From Psychrobacter sp. GP33 (GTDB lineage Bacteria > Pseudomonadota > Gammaproteobacteria > Pseudomonadales > Moraxellaceae), in assembly GCF_014119005.1 (NCBI RefSeq), contig NZ_JACGYX010000003.1, positions 1-64,000 of the forward strand: a stretch of 64,000 nt of DNA, in the 5' to 3' direction. The stretch's first letter is position 1. The number at the start of each line of letters is the position of its first letter. Shown piece after piece: positions 56,256 to 64,000 of this stretch. The notes beneath the pieces are model-generated. The model searched no databases. It worked only from the letters and a program-made list of their open reading frames with translations, and was not told where the DNA came from. The position numbers were made by a program, and so were the translations under genes.

Positions 56256-58898
56256 ATGTCTATCGCTGAACAAGATGCTCAAATTATTAATCCTGAAATA
56301 CCTGATGCGCCATCACATCTGCCTCATGAAACCAATCAAAAAATTAATTTAAAAGACTATCAGCCGCCAAGTTTTGATGTCGAAACGGTTGATTTAGATA
56401 TTAAGCTGTTTGATGACTATGCGCAGGTTGATAGTACGTTGCATATGGTACGAGAAACGGCTGGCGATTTGGTGTTGTTCGGTGAAGAGCTAGAGCTGCT
56501 TAGTCTTTCAATGAATGGTAAAGCGCTTGCGTCCGAAGAGTATCAGCAAAATGCTGGTGCATTGATAATTGCAAATGCACCTGATAAAGTGACATTAGAA
56601 TTATCTGTTAAGATTTGCCCACAGACCAATACTGCCCTTGAAGGCTTATATATTGCCGGCAGTGGTAGTGAGACGATGTTTGTTACCCAGTGTGAGCCTG
56701 AGGGCTTTCGCAAAATTACTTTTTATCCCGATCGCCCAGATGTGCTGGCGATATTTACCACCCGTATTGAAGCCGATAAGCGTTATCCAACATTATTAGG
56801 CAATGGCAACTTGGTTGAGCAAGGCGGAGTGGCGGACGCACCAGAGCGCCATTATGCGATCTGGCATGACCCAACCAATAAACCAAGCTATCTGTTTGCC
56901 TGCGTGATTGCCGATTTAGATGTGTTGACTGATTCTCATACCACTAGTGAGGGTCGCGATGTGACGCTTGAGCTGTATGCTAAATCTAGTGATATTGAAA
57001 AATGTCATGTGGGCATGCAAGCGTTGAAAGATTCAATGGTCTGGGATGAGGTTAATTATGGGCGCGCTTATGATTTAGACCGTTATATGATTGTTGCCGT
57101 GAGTCAATTTAATATGGGGGCGATGGAAAATAAAGGGCTGAATATTTTTAATACCGCTTGTGTGTTATCAAGTCCGGAAACCACGACCGATGCGCGCAGC
57201 TTTAATGTCAAAGCAGTAATTGCTCATGAGTATTTTCATAACTGGACGGGCAATCGCATTACCTGCCGTGATTGGTTCCAATTGTGCTTAAAAGAAGGCT
57301 TTACCGTTTATCGTGACCAGTCCTTTTCTGCCGATCAGCAGTCTAGTGCGGTTCAGCGCATTGATGATGTCGCAACTTTGCGCGCCTATCAGTTTAACGA
57401 AGATGCAGGACCGCTTGCGCATCCGGTACGTCCTGAGAGTTTTGTTGAGATTAATAATTTTTATACCACGACGGTGTATGAAAAGGGCGCAGAAATCGTG
57501 CGCATGCTTGCTAATACCTTAGGGGCAGAAAATTTCCGTAAGGGTACAGATGAATATTTCCGTCGTTATGATGGGCAAGCGGTGACGGTGGAAGATTTTT
57601 TATCGGCATTAAGTATTACTGATAGTAAGATTACAGATTTTATTGATTGGTATCGTCAGCCGGGTACACCGATGGTATCAGGTCATCAAGAGTATAATTC
57701 TGAGACGCAAACCTTAACCATTATTTTGAGCCAGCAGACGCGTCATGTGCCAGGGTTTGATGCTCCAAAACCATTACCAATCCCAGTTGCAACGGCACTT
57801 TTTGATAAAGATTCTGGCAATATCATTGCTGAGCGAATGTTACTGCTTGATCAAGCAACGCAAGTCTTTAGCTTTGACAATGTAACGAGTGAGCCTGTGG
57901 TGTCATTGCTGCGAGATTTTAGTGCGCCCGTTCAGCTCAATTATGATTATCAAGATGAAGACTTAGCCTTTTTATTGACTCATGAAACCAATGGCTTTAA
58001 CCGCTGGCAAGTAACGCAAATGCTGGTCAATCGTATTTTGCTACAAAACAATGATGCTAAAGTGTATTTGAAAGCGTTGGTGGATACGTTGCCTAAACTA
58101 GCAGCTGAAGATGCGATGCTTGCCGCGCGCTTATTAGATATACCATCGCAGCAAGAACTGGCAACGGCTATAGCGCAAAGTTATGACCCAGTGCTGATTA
58201 AAAAGCAGAGAGAGGAGTTATACCAACAGGTTGCTGAATCGCTAAAAGAACAGTGGGCGGTGCTGTATCAACAATCGCCGTTGCAAGCCTATTCTGACAG
58301 TCCTGAAGCGCTTGGCGCGCGGGCGCTACGTAATGTCGTGCTTGATATGTCATTGACCGCAAAAGTTGCAGAAGCTGCCGATTGGGCAAAGCAGCAATAC
58401 GATAATGCCAGTTGTATGACTGAGCGTTTTGGTGCGTTAAAAGCCATGGTGAATCATCAAGTGGTAGGATATCAGGATTACTTAACTGATTTCTACCAGC
58501 GTTTTCAAGCCGATGATTTGGTGATTGATTTGTGGTTTAGTGTGCAAGCATCTGCAGAGCATGTAAATACGGATACTATTCAATCCTTACTGGAACATGC
58601 TGATTTTGATTGGCATACCCCAAATCGAGTACGCGCAGTAATTAGCGCCTTTACCTCGCAGCCAACAGTATTGTGGACGCCTGAAGGGCTAGATATCTAT
58701 ATGAGCGTGATTAAAAAGATGGATGAGGCCAATCCGGTGCTCGCCTCACGCCTGCTACAAGTGTTGGCACGTTGGTATACCTTGGTTGAACCACGTCGTC
58801 ACATGGCGCATGAGCAGCTGCTTGAATTACAGCAAACTGCCACCTCAAAGCATGTTCTTGAAAGCTTGGATACCGTTTTAGGGGCAGCTAATAATTAA
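56256..58898 (+). CDS. pepN: Aminopeptidase N (M1 family)
   Basis: 880 residues, like E. coli PepN (870). Cytosolic Zn metallopeptidase removing N-terminal residues. Exopeptidase motif GAMEN at 288-292; Zn motif HEYFH at 324-328 with the third ligand Glu347 in KEGFTVYRD; VTQCEPEGFRKITFYPDRPDV near 147. The long alpha-helical C-terminal region is intact. AGGAATAACG precedes the ATG. Monocistronic with its own terminator. Confidence 0.96.
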   Translation: MSIAEQDAQIINPEIPDAPSHLPHETNQKINLKDYQPPSFDVETVDLDIKLFDDYAQVDSTLHMVRETAGDLVLFGEELELLSLSMNGKALASEEYQQNAGALIIANAPDKVTLELSVKICPQTNTALEGLYIAGSGSETMFVTQCEPEGFRKITFYPDRPDVLAIFTTRIEADKRYPTLLGNGNLVEQGGVADAPERHYAIWHDPTNKPSYLFACVIADLDVLTDSHTTSEGRDVTLELYAKSSDIEKCHVGMQALKDSMVWDEVNYGRAYDLDRYMIVAVSQFNMGAMENKGLNIFNTACVLSSPETTTDARSFNVKAVIAHEYFHNWTGNRITCRDWFQLCLKEGFTVYRDQSFSADQQSSAVQRIDDVATLRAYQFNEDAGPLAHPVRPESFVEINNFYTTTVYEKGAEIVRMLANTLGAENFRKGTDEYFRRYDGQAVTVEDFLSALSITDSKITDFIDWYRQPGTPMVSGHQEYNSETQTLTIILSQQTRHVPGFDAPKPLPIPVATALFDKDSGNIIAERMLLLDQATQVFSFDNVTSEPVVSLLRDFSAPVQLNYDYQDEDLAFLLTHETNGFNRWQVTQMLVNRILLQNNDAKVYLKALVDTLPKLAAEDAMLAARLLDIPSQQELATAIAQSYDPVLIKKQREELYQQVAESLKEQWAVLYQQSPLQAYSDSPEALGARALRNVVLDMSLTAKVAEAADWAKQQYDNASCMTERFGALKAMVNHQVVGYQDYLTDFYQRFQADDLVIDLWFSVQASAEHVNTDTIQSLLEHADFDWHTPNRVRAVISAFTSQPTVLWTPEGLDIYMSVIKKMDEANPVLASRLLQVLARWYTLVEPRRHMAHEQLLELQQTATSKHVLESLDTVLGAANN

Positions 58899-58937
58899 TC
58901 TATATTAAGATTCAAGTTCTTTTAGTGGTTTCAGCAA

Positions 58938-58969
58938 TAAAAAGCCCATCTTATATAGATGGGCTTTTT
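58938..58969. terminator. Bidirectional terminator between pepN and aroG
   Basis: AAAAAGCCCATCT-TATAT-AGATGGGCTTTTT, 13-bp stem between two convergent genes. Confidence 0.92.
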
Positions 58970-59013
58970 GATTTTACATTTTTAATAAAATGAATAGTTC
59001 ATAGAACTAACAA

Positions 59014-60096
59014 TTAGCGATTAGGCAAAACGTCTTTTACAGTATCACGTAAGTTATAAAGCGCGGTGACGGTGCTATCCCAATCTAAGCAGCCATCTGT
59101 GATTGATACGCCATATTCTAAAGCGCTCAAATCAGCCGTTAAGTTCTGATTGCCGCCTTTGAGATGACTTTCTATCATCATGCCGATAATAGATTTATTA
59201 CCGTTTTTGATTTGCTCAGCAACGTTTTGGATAACCATAGGCTGCAAGTACGGGTCTTTACCAGAGTTGGCATGGCTTGAGTCAATCATGATTTTGCTGC
59301 TAGTTTTACCTTTGGCTAATTCATTCTCAACTTGGGCAACGGCAGTTTCATCATAGTTAGGTTTGCCATTACCACCACGTAATACGACGTGCGCGTAAGG
59401 ATTCCCTTTTGATTTGATGATACATACTTTGCCATCTGAGGACAGACCTAAGAAGCTGTGACCGGCTTTTACCGCTTGCATGGCGTTAACGGCAACGGTC
59501 ATACCGCCATCGGTACCATTTTTAAAGCCTACTGGGCACGATAAACCTGAGCTCATTTCTCGGTGCGTTTGGCTCTCGGTAGTACGCGCGCCAATGGCTG
59601 ACCAGCTGATTAAATCTTGCATGTACTGCGGTGTATTTGGGTCAAGGGCTTCGGTCGCACACGGCAGACCTTTTTCATTTAAGTCAATCAGCAGTTTACG
59701 AGCAGTACGCAGACCTTTTTCGATATCAAAGCTGTCATTCATATCGGGGTCATTAATCATGCCTTTCCAGCCGACCGTGGTACGTGGTTTTTCAAAATAA
59801 ACCCGCATCACCACAAAAATAGTATCTTCAATTTCTTTTGCCAATATGGCTAAGCGATCTGCATATTCATGAGCCGCTTTAATATCATGAATAGAGCAAG
59901 GACCGATAACCACGAACAGACGCTTGTCTTTACCGTCCAAGATATCTTGGATAGTATGGCGACCCTTTAAAACAGTGTTATAAGCCGATTCTGTAAGCGG
60001 TAGCTCAGCTTTTAGCTCAGCTGGAGTAATTAAAGGGATGAATTGTGCAATATTCACGTCATCAATATCTGCGTTATGAGTAGCTGGTGTAGTCAT
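59014..60096 (-). CDS. aroG: 3-deoxy-7-phosphoheptulonate (DAHP) synthase, class I
   Basis: 360 residues from the ATG at 60096; an upstream GTG at 60171 keeps the frame open but adds 25 residues unlike the family. First step of aromatic amino-acid synthesis (PEP + erythrose 4-phosphate). Conserved: FVVIGPCSIHD near 60, MRVYFEKPRTTVGWKG near 97, GARTTESQTHREMSSGLSCP, VGFKNGTDG, SHANSGKDP and MIESHLKGGNQNL. Which feedback isoform (Phe, Tyr or Trp sensitive) cannot be told from sequence alone. No leader peptide or attenuator was recognised. Confidence 0.94.
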   Translation of the reverse strand: MTTPATHNADIDDVNIAQFIPLITPAELKAELPLTESAYNTVLKGRHTIQDILDGKDKRLFVVIGPCSIHDIKAAHEYADRLAILAKEIEDTIFVVMRVYFEKPRTTVGWKGMINDPDMNDSFDIEKGLRTARKLLIDLNEKGLPCATEALDPNTPQYMQDLISWSAIGARTTESQTHREMSSGLSCPVGFKNGTDGGMTVAVNAMQAVKAGHSFLGLSSDGKVCIIKSKGNPYAHVVLRGGNGKPNYDETAVAQVENELAKGKTSSKIMIDSSHANSGKDPYLQPMVIQNVAEQIKNGNKSIIGMMIESHLKGGNQNLTADLSALEYGVSITDGCLDWDSTVTALYNLRDTVKDVLPNR

Positions 60097-60213
60097 AGTT
60101 ATATGTCGTCTAGCTAATTTATAGGAATATTCATTATGCGTTGAAAACAATGCGTTGACAAGGGCAGTCACTGAGTTAATTGACTGATAACTGGAATGTC
60201 AAAACCAATATTT

Positions 60214-60222
60214 TGTTATACT
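60214..60222 (+). promoter_or_regulatory. Candidate extended -10 promoter of lpxB
   Basis: TG-T-TATACT, about 80 bases before lpxB, without a clear -35. The same TGTTATA(A/C)T form appears before guaB. Confidence 0.35.
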
Positions 60223-60300
60223 TGCCGGTTACGTGGGTGCTTAAAGGTGTTTATACGCTTAAAAATGCATCTGTTGTTTGCTTATTATTGAGAATGGTTC

Positions 60301-61614
60301 ATGATTGTCATCACCGCGAATGCGGATACTCAAGCGTCACATCAGGCGTTGGCACATACGCCAGAAGCAATGTCCAAATCTATACCAACCAAATCTAAGC
60401 CACTTATCATTGGTATTGTCGCCGGTGAAGTGTCGGGCGATAGCTTGGGTGCTGACTTTATGCAGCAGATGAATAATTTGCGCAGTGACATTGTCTGGGT
60501 GGGCGTTGGTGGTGCTAAGATGCAGGCGCAAGGTCTGCACAGTATTTTCCCATTGTCACGTTTAGCCGTAATGGGTTTGGTTGAAGTGTTATCGCAGTTG
60601 CCAGACTTACTAAAAGCGCGCCGTGAGCTGCTCGCTGCTTTTGCAACCGCACAGATTAATTGGTTTGTGGGTATTGATGCCCCTGATTTTAATTTGCGTG
60701 TTGCTAAGAAGCTGAAGCCGCAAGGCGTGTTTTGCGTGCAGTATGTTAGCCCGTCCATTTGGGCGTGGCGTGAGTCCCGTATTCATGGTATCAAGGCGGC
60801 AACTGACCTCGTGCTATGCCTATTCCCATTTGAACTGCCAGTATATGAGCGCCACCACCATCCCGCCATTTGTGTAGGTCATCCTTTGTTGCATACTATG
60901 AATCAGACTTTGGTTGATACGCCAACGCATCAGTTGCGTAGCGAAATGGTTTGGCATAATGACGGCTTACAGCAATTTTTTGTTGAGCGTTTTAATGCGG
61001 TTAGTCAGCTGATTTGTGTGATGCCAGGGTCAAGGCGTGGTGAGATTCAGGCGATATTACCTCTGATGTTGGACGGTATTGAAAAGTTATTAGCGTTAGA
61101 TTCCAAGCTTTGTTTTATTATTCCAACGGTTGATAAAAACCATCAGTATATTGTACAAGAGGTGATTGATCAGCGCTCAGAACTCTTGCAGGCTGCCATT
61201 GTTGTTGTCTATGATGAAAGCCAGCCGAACTTTAGCCAACAAGCCATGGCAGCATCAGATATCGTAATGCTGGCATCTGGCACCGCCACTCTTGAAGCCA
61301 TGCTGCTTGAACGACCAATGGTAGTGATTTATCAGCTGAATGAGTTAACCTATCAAATTGCTAAACGCTTGGTAAAAGTACCTTATGTTGCGTTGCCTAA
61401 TATTTTAGCCGATGCGCCTATCGTGATAGAGCTGATTCAAGAGCAAGCGAGTGGCGCTAGTATTTGCCGTACGGTGACAAAATTATTGCAGCCACGCGCT
61501 TATAAGGAGCAATTACAAGCCCTTAGGCGCACCAAGCAAATCTTGCAGCAGCAAAGCAACCATAATCCTGCCAGTAGCGTGATTGAACAATGGTATGCGC
61601 AAAATTCTCGCTAA
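60301..61614 (+). CDS. lpxB: Lipid-A-disaccharide synthase
   Basis: 437 residues; the family is usually about 380, and most of the excess is an N-terminal tail. GAGAATGG before the ATG at 60301 supports this start, but the ATG at 60370 is also possible. Joins UDP-2,3-diacylglucosamine and lipid X in lipid A synthesis at the inner membrane. Conserved: IGIVAGEVSGDSLGADFM, FVGIDAPDFNLRVAKKLK, VQYVSPSIWAWRESR, VGHPLLH, CVMPGSRRGEIQ, LASGTATLEAMLLERPMVVIY. Followed closely (30 bases) by rnhB, as in many gammaproteobacteria. Confidence 0.95.
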   Translation: MIVITANADTQASHQALAHTPEAMSKSIPTKSKPLIIGIVAGEVSGDSLGADFMQQMNNLRSDIVWVGVGGAKMQAQGLHSIFPLSRLAVMGLVEVLSQLPDLLKARRELLAAFATAQINWFVGIDAPDFNLRVAKKLKPQGVFCVQYVSPSIWAWRESRIHGIKAATDLVLCLFPFELPVYERHHHPAICVGHPLLHTMNQTLVDTPTHQLRSEMVWHNDGLQQFFVERFNAVSQLICVMPGSRRGEIQAILPLMLDGIEKLLALDSKLCFIIPTVDKNHQYIVQEVIDQRSELLQAAIVVVYDESQPNFSQQAMAASDIVMLASGTATLEAMLLERPMVVIYQLNELTYQIAKRLVKVPYVALPNILADAPIVIELIQEQASGASICRTVTKLLQPRAYKEQLQALRRTKQILQQQSNHNPASSVIEQWYAQNSR

Positions 61615-61644
61615 TCTTTAGCACATAAAAAAGATAATAAAATT

Positions 61645-62499
61645 ATGACTAAGATAATTATTTTAGATAATCATATTCTACCTATTTCAATAACTATTGA
61701 ACACATTGAGATTAAAGGTCAATATATCAACCTAGCTGCGCCTATCATGTTAACTGGGCAGCTAAATACCGATAAATTATTGGCAGAATATCAGCTTAAG
61801 CAAGATGAGCCATTACAAATTGGTGTCGATGAAGCAGGGCGTGGTCCTTTGCTGGGTAGTGTTAATGTGGCTGCGGCTATATTGCCTAATGCATGGTCAG
61901 ATTTGATAGAAAATAAACCGCTACAAGATACAGAGTTGTCTATTTTAACCGACTCCAAGCAACTCAGTGAAAAAAAGCGCGATATCCTTTATCCGTTAGT
62001 CCAGCAACATGCTATAGGATACCTTATCGCCGATATTCCAGCGGCGGTGATAGATCAGATCAATATTTTGCGAGCGACTATGCTTGGTATGCGCTTATGT
62101 ACAGAAGAATTATTGATTGCCATAGCAAATTATCTACAGGAAATCTCAAGTAATACACTTGATAAAATACAAGCCGAACTATTATTTGATGGCAATCGCT
62201 GTCCCGAACTGGATTACTCAATGCTTGTAAAAATGGGTATCGAAAAGTCAGCCATTGACTGCCAAGCGTGGGTGAAAGGGGATGCACGTCATACCAGTAT
62301 TGCTGCCGCCAGCATCTTGGCAAAAGTCAGCCGTGACCAAACCATGTATGAGCTGGACTCTCAATATCCACAATACGGAATTGCTCAACATAAAGGCTAT
62401 CCAACCAAGGCGCATATGCAAGCCGTCGATGATTATGGCGTTTTACCTGAGCATCGCCGTAGTTTTGCGCCTGTACGGCGGGCATTGGAAGCTCAGTAG
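61645..62499 (+). CDS. rnhB: Ribonuclease HII
   Basis: 284 residues against about 200 for E. coli RNase HII, owing to an N-terminal extension of about 58 residues of unknown role. Cleaves RNA in RNA/DNA hybrids and single ribonucleotides in DNA. Active-site block [20 protein letters not shown] (Asp-Glu), [24 protein letters not shown] with the third Asp, and [16 protein letters not shown] with the Asp/Lys set; ends with [12 protein letters not shown]. 30 bases after lpxB, so in the same operon. Confidence 0.93.
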   Translation: MTKIIILDNHILPISITIEHIEIKGQYINLAAPIMLTGQLNTDKLLAEYQLKQDEPLQIGVDEAGRGPLLGSVNVAAAILPNAWSDLIENKPLQDTELSILTDSKQLSEKKRDILYPLVQQHAIGYLIADIPAAVIDQINILRATMLGMRLCTEELLIAIANYLQEISSNTLDKIQAELLFDGNRCPELDYSMLVKMGIEKSAIDCQAWVKGDARHTSIAAASILAKVSRDQTMYELDSQYPQYGIAQHKGYPTKAHMQAVDDYGVLPEHRRSFAPVRRALEAQ

Positions 62500-62597
62500 C
62501 AATTGATTGGTTAATTATGAGATGCTGAATAATTTTCCTTCATAAATATAAAAATAGCCTAGGTATTAATACTTTTAATCTAGAATAGGCAATAACC

Positions 62598-63809
62598 TTG
62601 AATACATTAACCAAGAGCATTACGACAGTCATGCTATCGATTCCATTTTTGACGACTTGTGGGGTTCTGTATAAAGGAGAAACCAAAAAATTATCATCCG
62701 TATCAACAATATTTAAGCCACATCAGCCAACTAAATCTAAAAATATTATTGAACCAGATATCGTGTCACAAGTTGGTGAGACAGAAATAAAAGCAAATAA
62801 TATTACCAATGAAAACCACAGCCAAGCAGCAGCTGTTGGTTCCATACTAATTAGCAGTGCCCGTCAAAACTGTGGGTTGGGTGCGGTCACAGTAGACACG
62901 GAGCTGACCAAAATCGCTACCCAACACGCGCAATACATGCAGTATATCTTTGCTAATGTCACACCAACCGCTTTTAATGCTCATAATGAACATGAAATCG
63001 CTGCTATTAAACAGTGGACAGGGCAGAATAATCCCTATTTTAGTGGCGTTACCATTACAGACCGTCTGGCTAATGCGCAATACTCTAACCGGTTTTATGG
63101 TGCGGTTGAAAACATTTCTCATACGGTACTTTTTAATTCAATAGGTAAAGTAGCATCGCCTGATTATGTCGCGCAAACATTAGTAAAATCGCTATTAAGC
63201 GCGCCCTATCACCTAAGATCGCTCATGCTACCAACCCTAAGTCACACCGGATCAAGTGCTGTAGCTTATAGCCCTCACGGCAAAGTGGCAGATAAAAGCA
63301 AAGGGTATATTTTTGTCAATATTTCCTCACCCACCTATAATACGCATCATGATACGGTTCAAGGAATTTTCACCTATCCTTGCGATAATACCATCGGTAC
63401 GCATACCGCTCTATATGACGAATCTCCAAACCCCGTGGCACGTACCAAGCGCGATTTAAGAACAGCGCCTATCGGACAGCCCGTCTATATCAATATACCG
63501 TCCGCTCAACATATTATCGTCAGGAATATTCGTCTCTACGACATACAGCGTACTGCCAAAGTTAAGGTTGAGCTGCTTGATTATCGTAATGATCCGCATA
63601 AAGGCACTAATCATGAACTCAAAGAGAATGAAGCCTTTATTTTACCAATTACGGATAATCATAAAAGCTGCGAAGTGGGTGCACGTAAAGGCTTAAACTG
63701 TGGGCTCTATGGTCATAGCGAGTATAAAGTCAGCTTTACTGTGTTAGTAGACGGCAAAAAACTGGAGAAAAAACAATTTACCTTTAAAACCGGTAATGTA
63801 AATTACTAA
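62598..63809 (+). CDS. Secreted CAP (SCP/PR1)-domain protein, possibly lipoprotein
   Basis: 403 residues from a TTG at 62598 (AGG 9 bases upstream); the ATG at 62631 is the alternative. The N-terminus is a secretion signal ending in LTTCG; Cys21 could be lipidated, but Thr at -1 is unusual for a lipobox. Residues about 80-230 look like a CAP domain: SARQNCGLGAVTVDTELTKI, AQHAQYM-like ATQHAQYMQYIF, HNEHEIAAI, and a region AYSPHGKVADKSKGYIFVNI. The rest (about 245-403) seems beta-rich, with Cys pairs (SCEVGARKGLNCGLYGHSEY). CAP proteins in bacteria are secreted or wall-related, with unknown activity. Function not assignable. Confidence 0.75.
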   Translation: MNTLTKSITTVMLSIPFLTTCGVLYKGETKKLSSVSTIFKPHQPTKSKNIIEPDIVSQVGETEIKANNITNENHSQAAAVGSILISSARQNCGLGAVTVDTELTKIATQHAQYMQYIFANVTPTAFNAHNEHEIAAIKQWTGQNNPYFSGVTITDRLANAQYSNRFYGAVENISHTVLFNSIGKVASPDYVAQTLVKSLLSAPYHLRSLMLPTLSHTGSSAVAYSPHGKVADKSKGYIFVNISSPTYNTHHDTVQGIFTYPCDNTIGTHTALYDESPNPVARTKRDLRTAPIGQPVYINIPSAQHIIVRNIRLYDIQRTAKVKVELLDYRNDPHKGTNHELKENEAFILPITDNHKSCEVGARKGLNCGLYGHSEYKVSFTVLVDGKKLEKKQFTFKTGNVNY

Positions 63810-63830
63810 ATGCCTAAAAATAAAAAATAA

Positions 63831-64000
63831 CTAAAACGATGAATTAGGCTGCTGTAACAAGGCAAGCTCTGCCGCTGTAGAGACGCGATTAAGCGCCGCA
63901 TTGCGATGCGGATAACGTCCAAATTTTTCAATGATCGCTTGATGTGTGTAGGCAAAATCAAGGGTTGACGGATCGTTTAACTGCTTAAATAAAGGCAAAT
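63831..64000 (-). CDS. DUF924 family protein (C-terminal part, cut by window edge)
   Basis: Stop at 63831 and open to the right edge. The visible 55 residues include LDFAYTHQAIIEKFGRYPHR then NAALNRVSTAAELALLQQ, which matches the end of DUF924 proteins (HxxIIxxFGRFPHRNxxLGR-type motif). Usual members are about 180-200 residues, so roughly two-thirds lie outside the window. Function unknown. Convergent with the CAP-domain gene. Confidence 0.8.
   Translation of the reverse strand, partial: LPLFKQLNDPSTLDFAYTHQAIIEKFGRYPHRNAALNRVSTAAELALLQQPNSSF

Noticed and set aside
60180-60398. 72-codon frame before lpxB
   Set aside because: Overlaps the lpxB start in another frame, no ribosome site, no homology pattern; the region is better read as promoter and leader.

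Overview
The window reads as ordinary chromosome of a Moraxellaceae gammaproteobacterium, most likely a Psychrobacter. This is inferred from moderate-to-low GC, gene content (MaeB-type malic enzyme, SelO, orphan Pal-like lipoprotein, HIBYL-CoA hydrolase beside IclR, acyl desaturase with long tails, NemR/NsrR regulators) and protein style; no database search was possible. About 45 protein genes, one tRNA and many intrinsic terminators are visible. There is no CRISPR, prophage or intact insertion sequence.

Left part (1-10.7 kb). A truncated Wza-type polysaccharide export lipoprotein marks the edge of a surface-polysaccharide locus, followed by a 1.2-kb gene-poor spacer. Next comes a catabolic island: a carbamate kinase gene convergent with fdrA-DUF1116-DUF2877-DUF1097. 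The first three are the subunits known in E. coli as oxamate carbamoyltransferase (AllF/AllG/AllH). Divergent from fdrA lies a GlcG/HbpS-like protein, and between them is a twin TGTTAACA operator candidate. A D-2-hydroxyacid dehydrogenase that has lost the usual catalytic Arg follows, with its own long palindrome upstream. A decayed region with an IS3-type transposase tail then leads to a tRNA with CAU anticodon, probably Ile2.

Middle part (10.8-31.6 kb). Mainly housekeeping genes: a FolM/pteridine-reductase-like SDR overlapping cca, maeB, selO, a fatty-acid desaturase, a GDPD phosphodiesterase, a lipoprotein, a PduO-type cobalamin adenosyltransferase, cysS, an MscS channel, guaB, glmM and pdxH, then an HlyD/MFS efflux pair (30.2-33.3 kb). 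The CCA enzyme has lost its HD motif.

Electrophile island (33.6-40.4 kb). A GST, an Hsp31/DJ-1-like protein, a CurA-type enal reductase and a YqhD-type aldehyde reductase lie on the minus strand. A NemR-like TetR regulator and a divergent aldehyde dehydrogenase follow. Two nearly identical 15-bp operators (TAGACC[G/A]GTCGTCTA) lie upstream of the YqhD gene and between nemR and the aldehyde dehydrogenase, so the set looks like one electrophile-detoxification regulon.

Right part (40.4-64 kb). CRY-DASH and DUF3429 are followed by nnrS-nsrR, with a clear NsrR operator on the nnrS promoter and an NsrR carrying a roughly 42-residue insertion between its cluster cysteines. Then come an alpha-carbonic anhydrase lipoprotein, an ankyrin lipoprotein, an MFS exporter, an acyl-CoA ligase, a 3-hydroxyisobutyryl-CoA hydrolase and an IclR regulator. 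An outer-membrane barrel with VAVAYE repeats, an Sfp-type phosphopantetheinyl transferase, a Pal-like lipoprotein, pepN, a DAHP synthase, lpxB, rnhB, a CAP-domain protein and a truncated DUF924 gene complete the window. The strongest leads are the oxamate-carbamoyltransferase island, the NemR regulon and the atypical NsrR with its operator.
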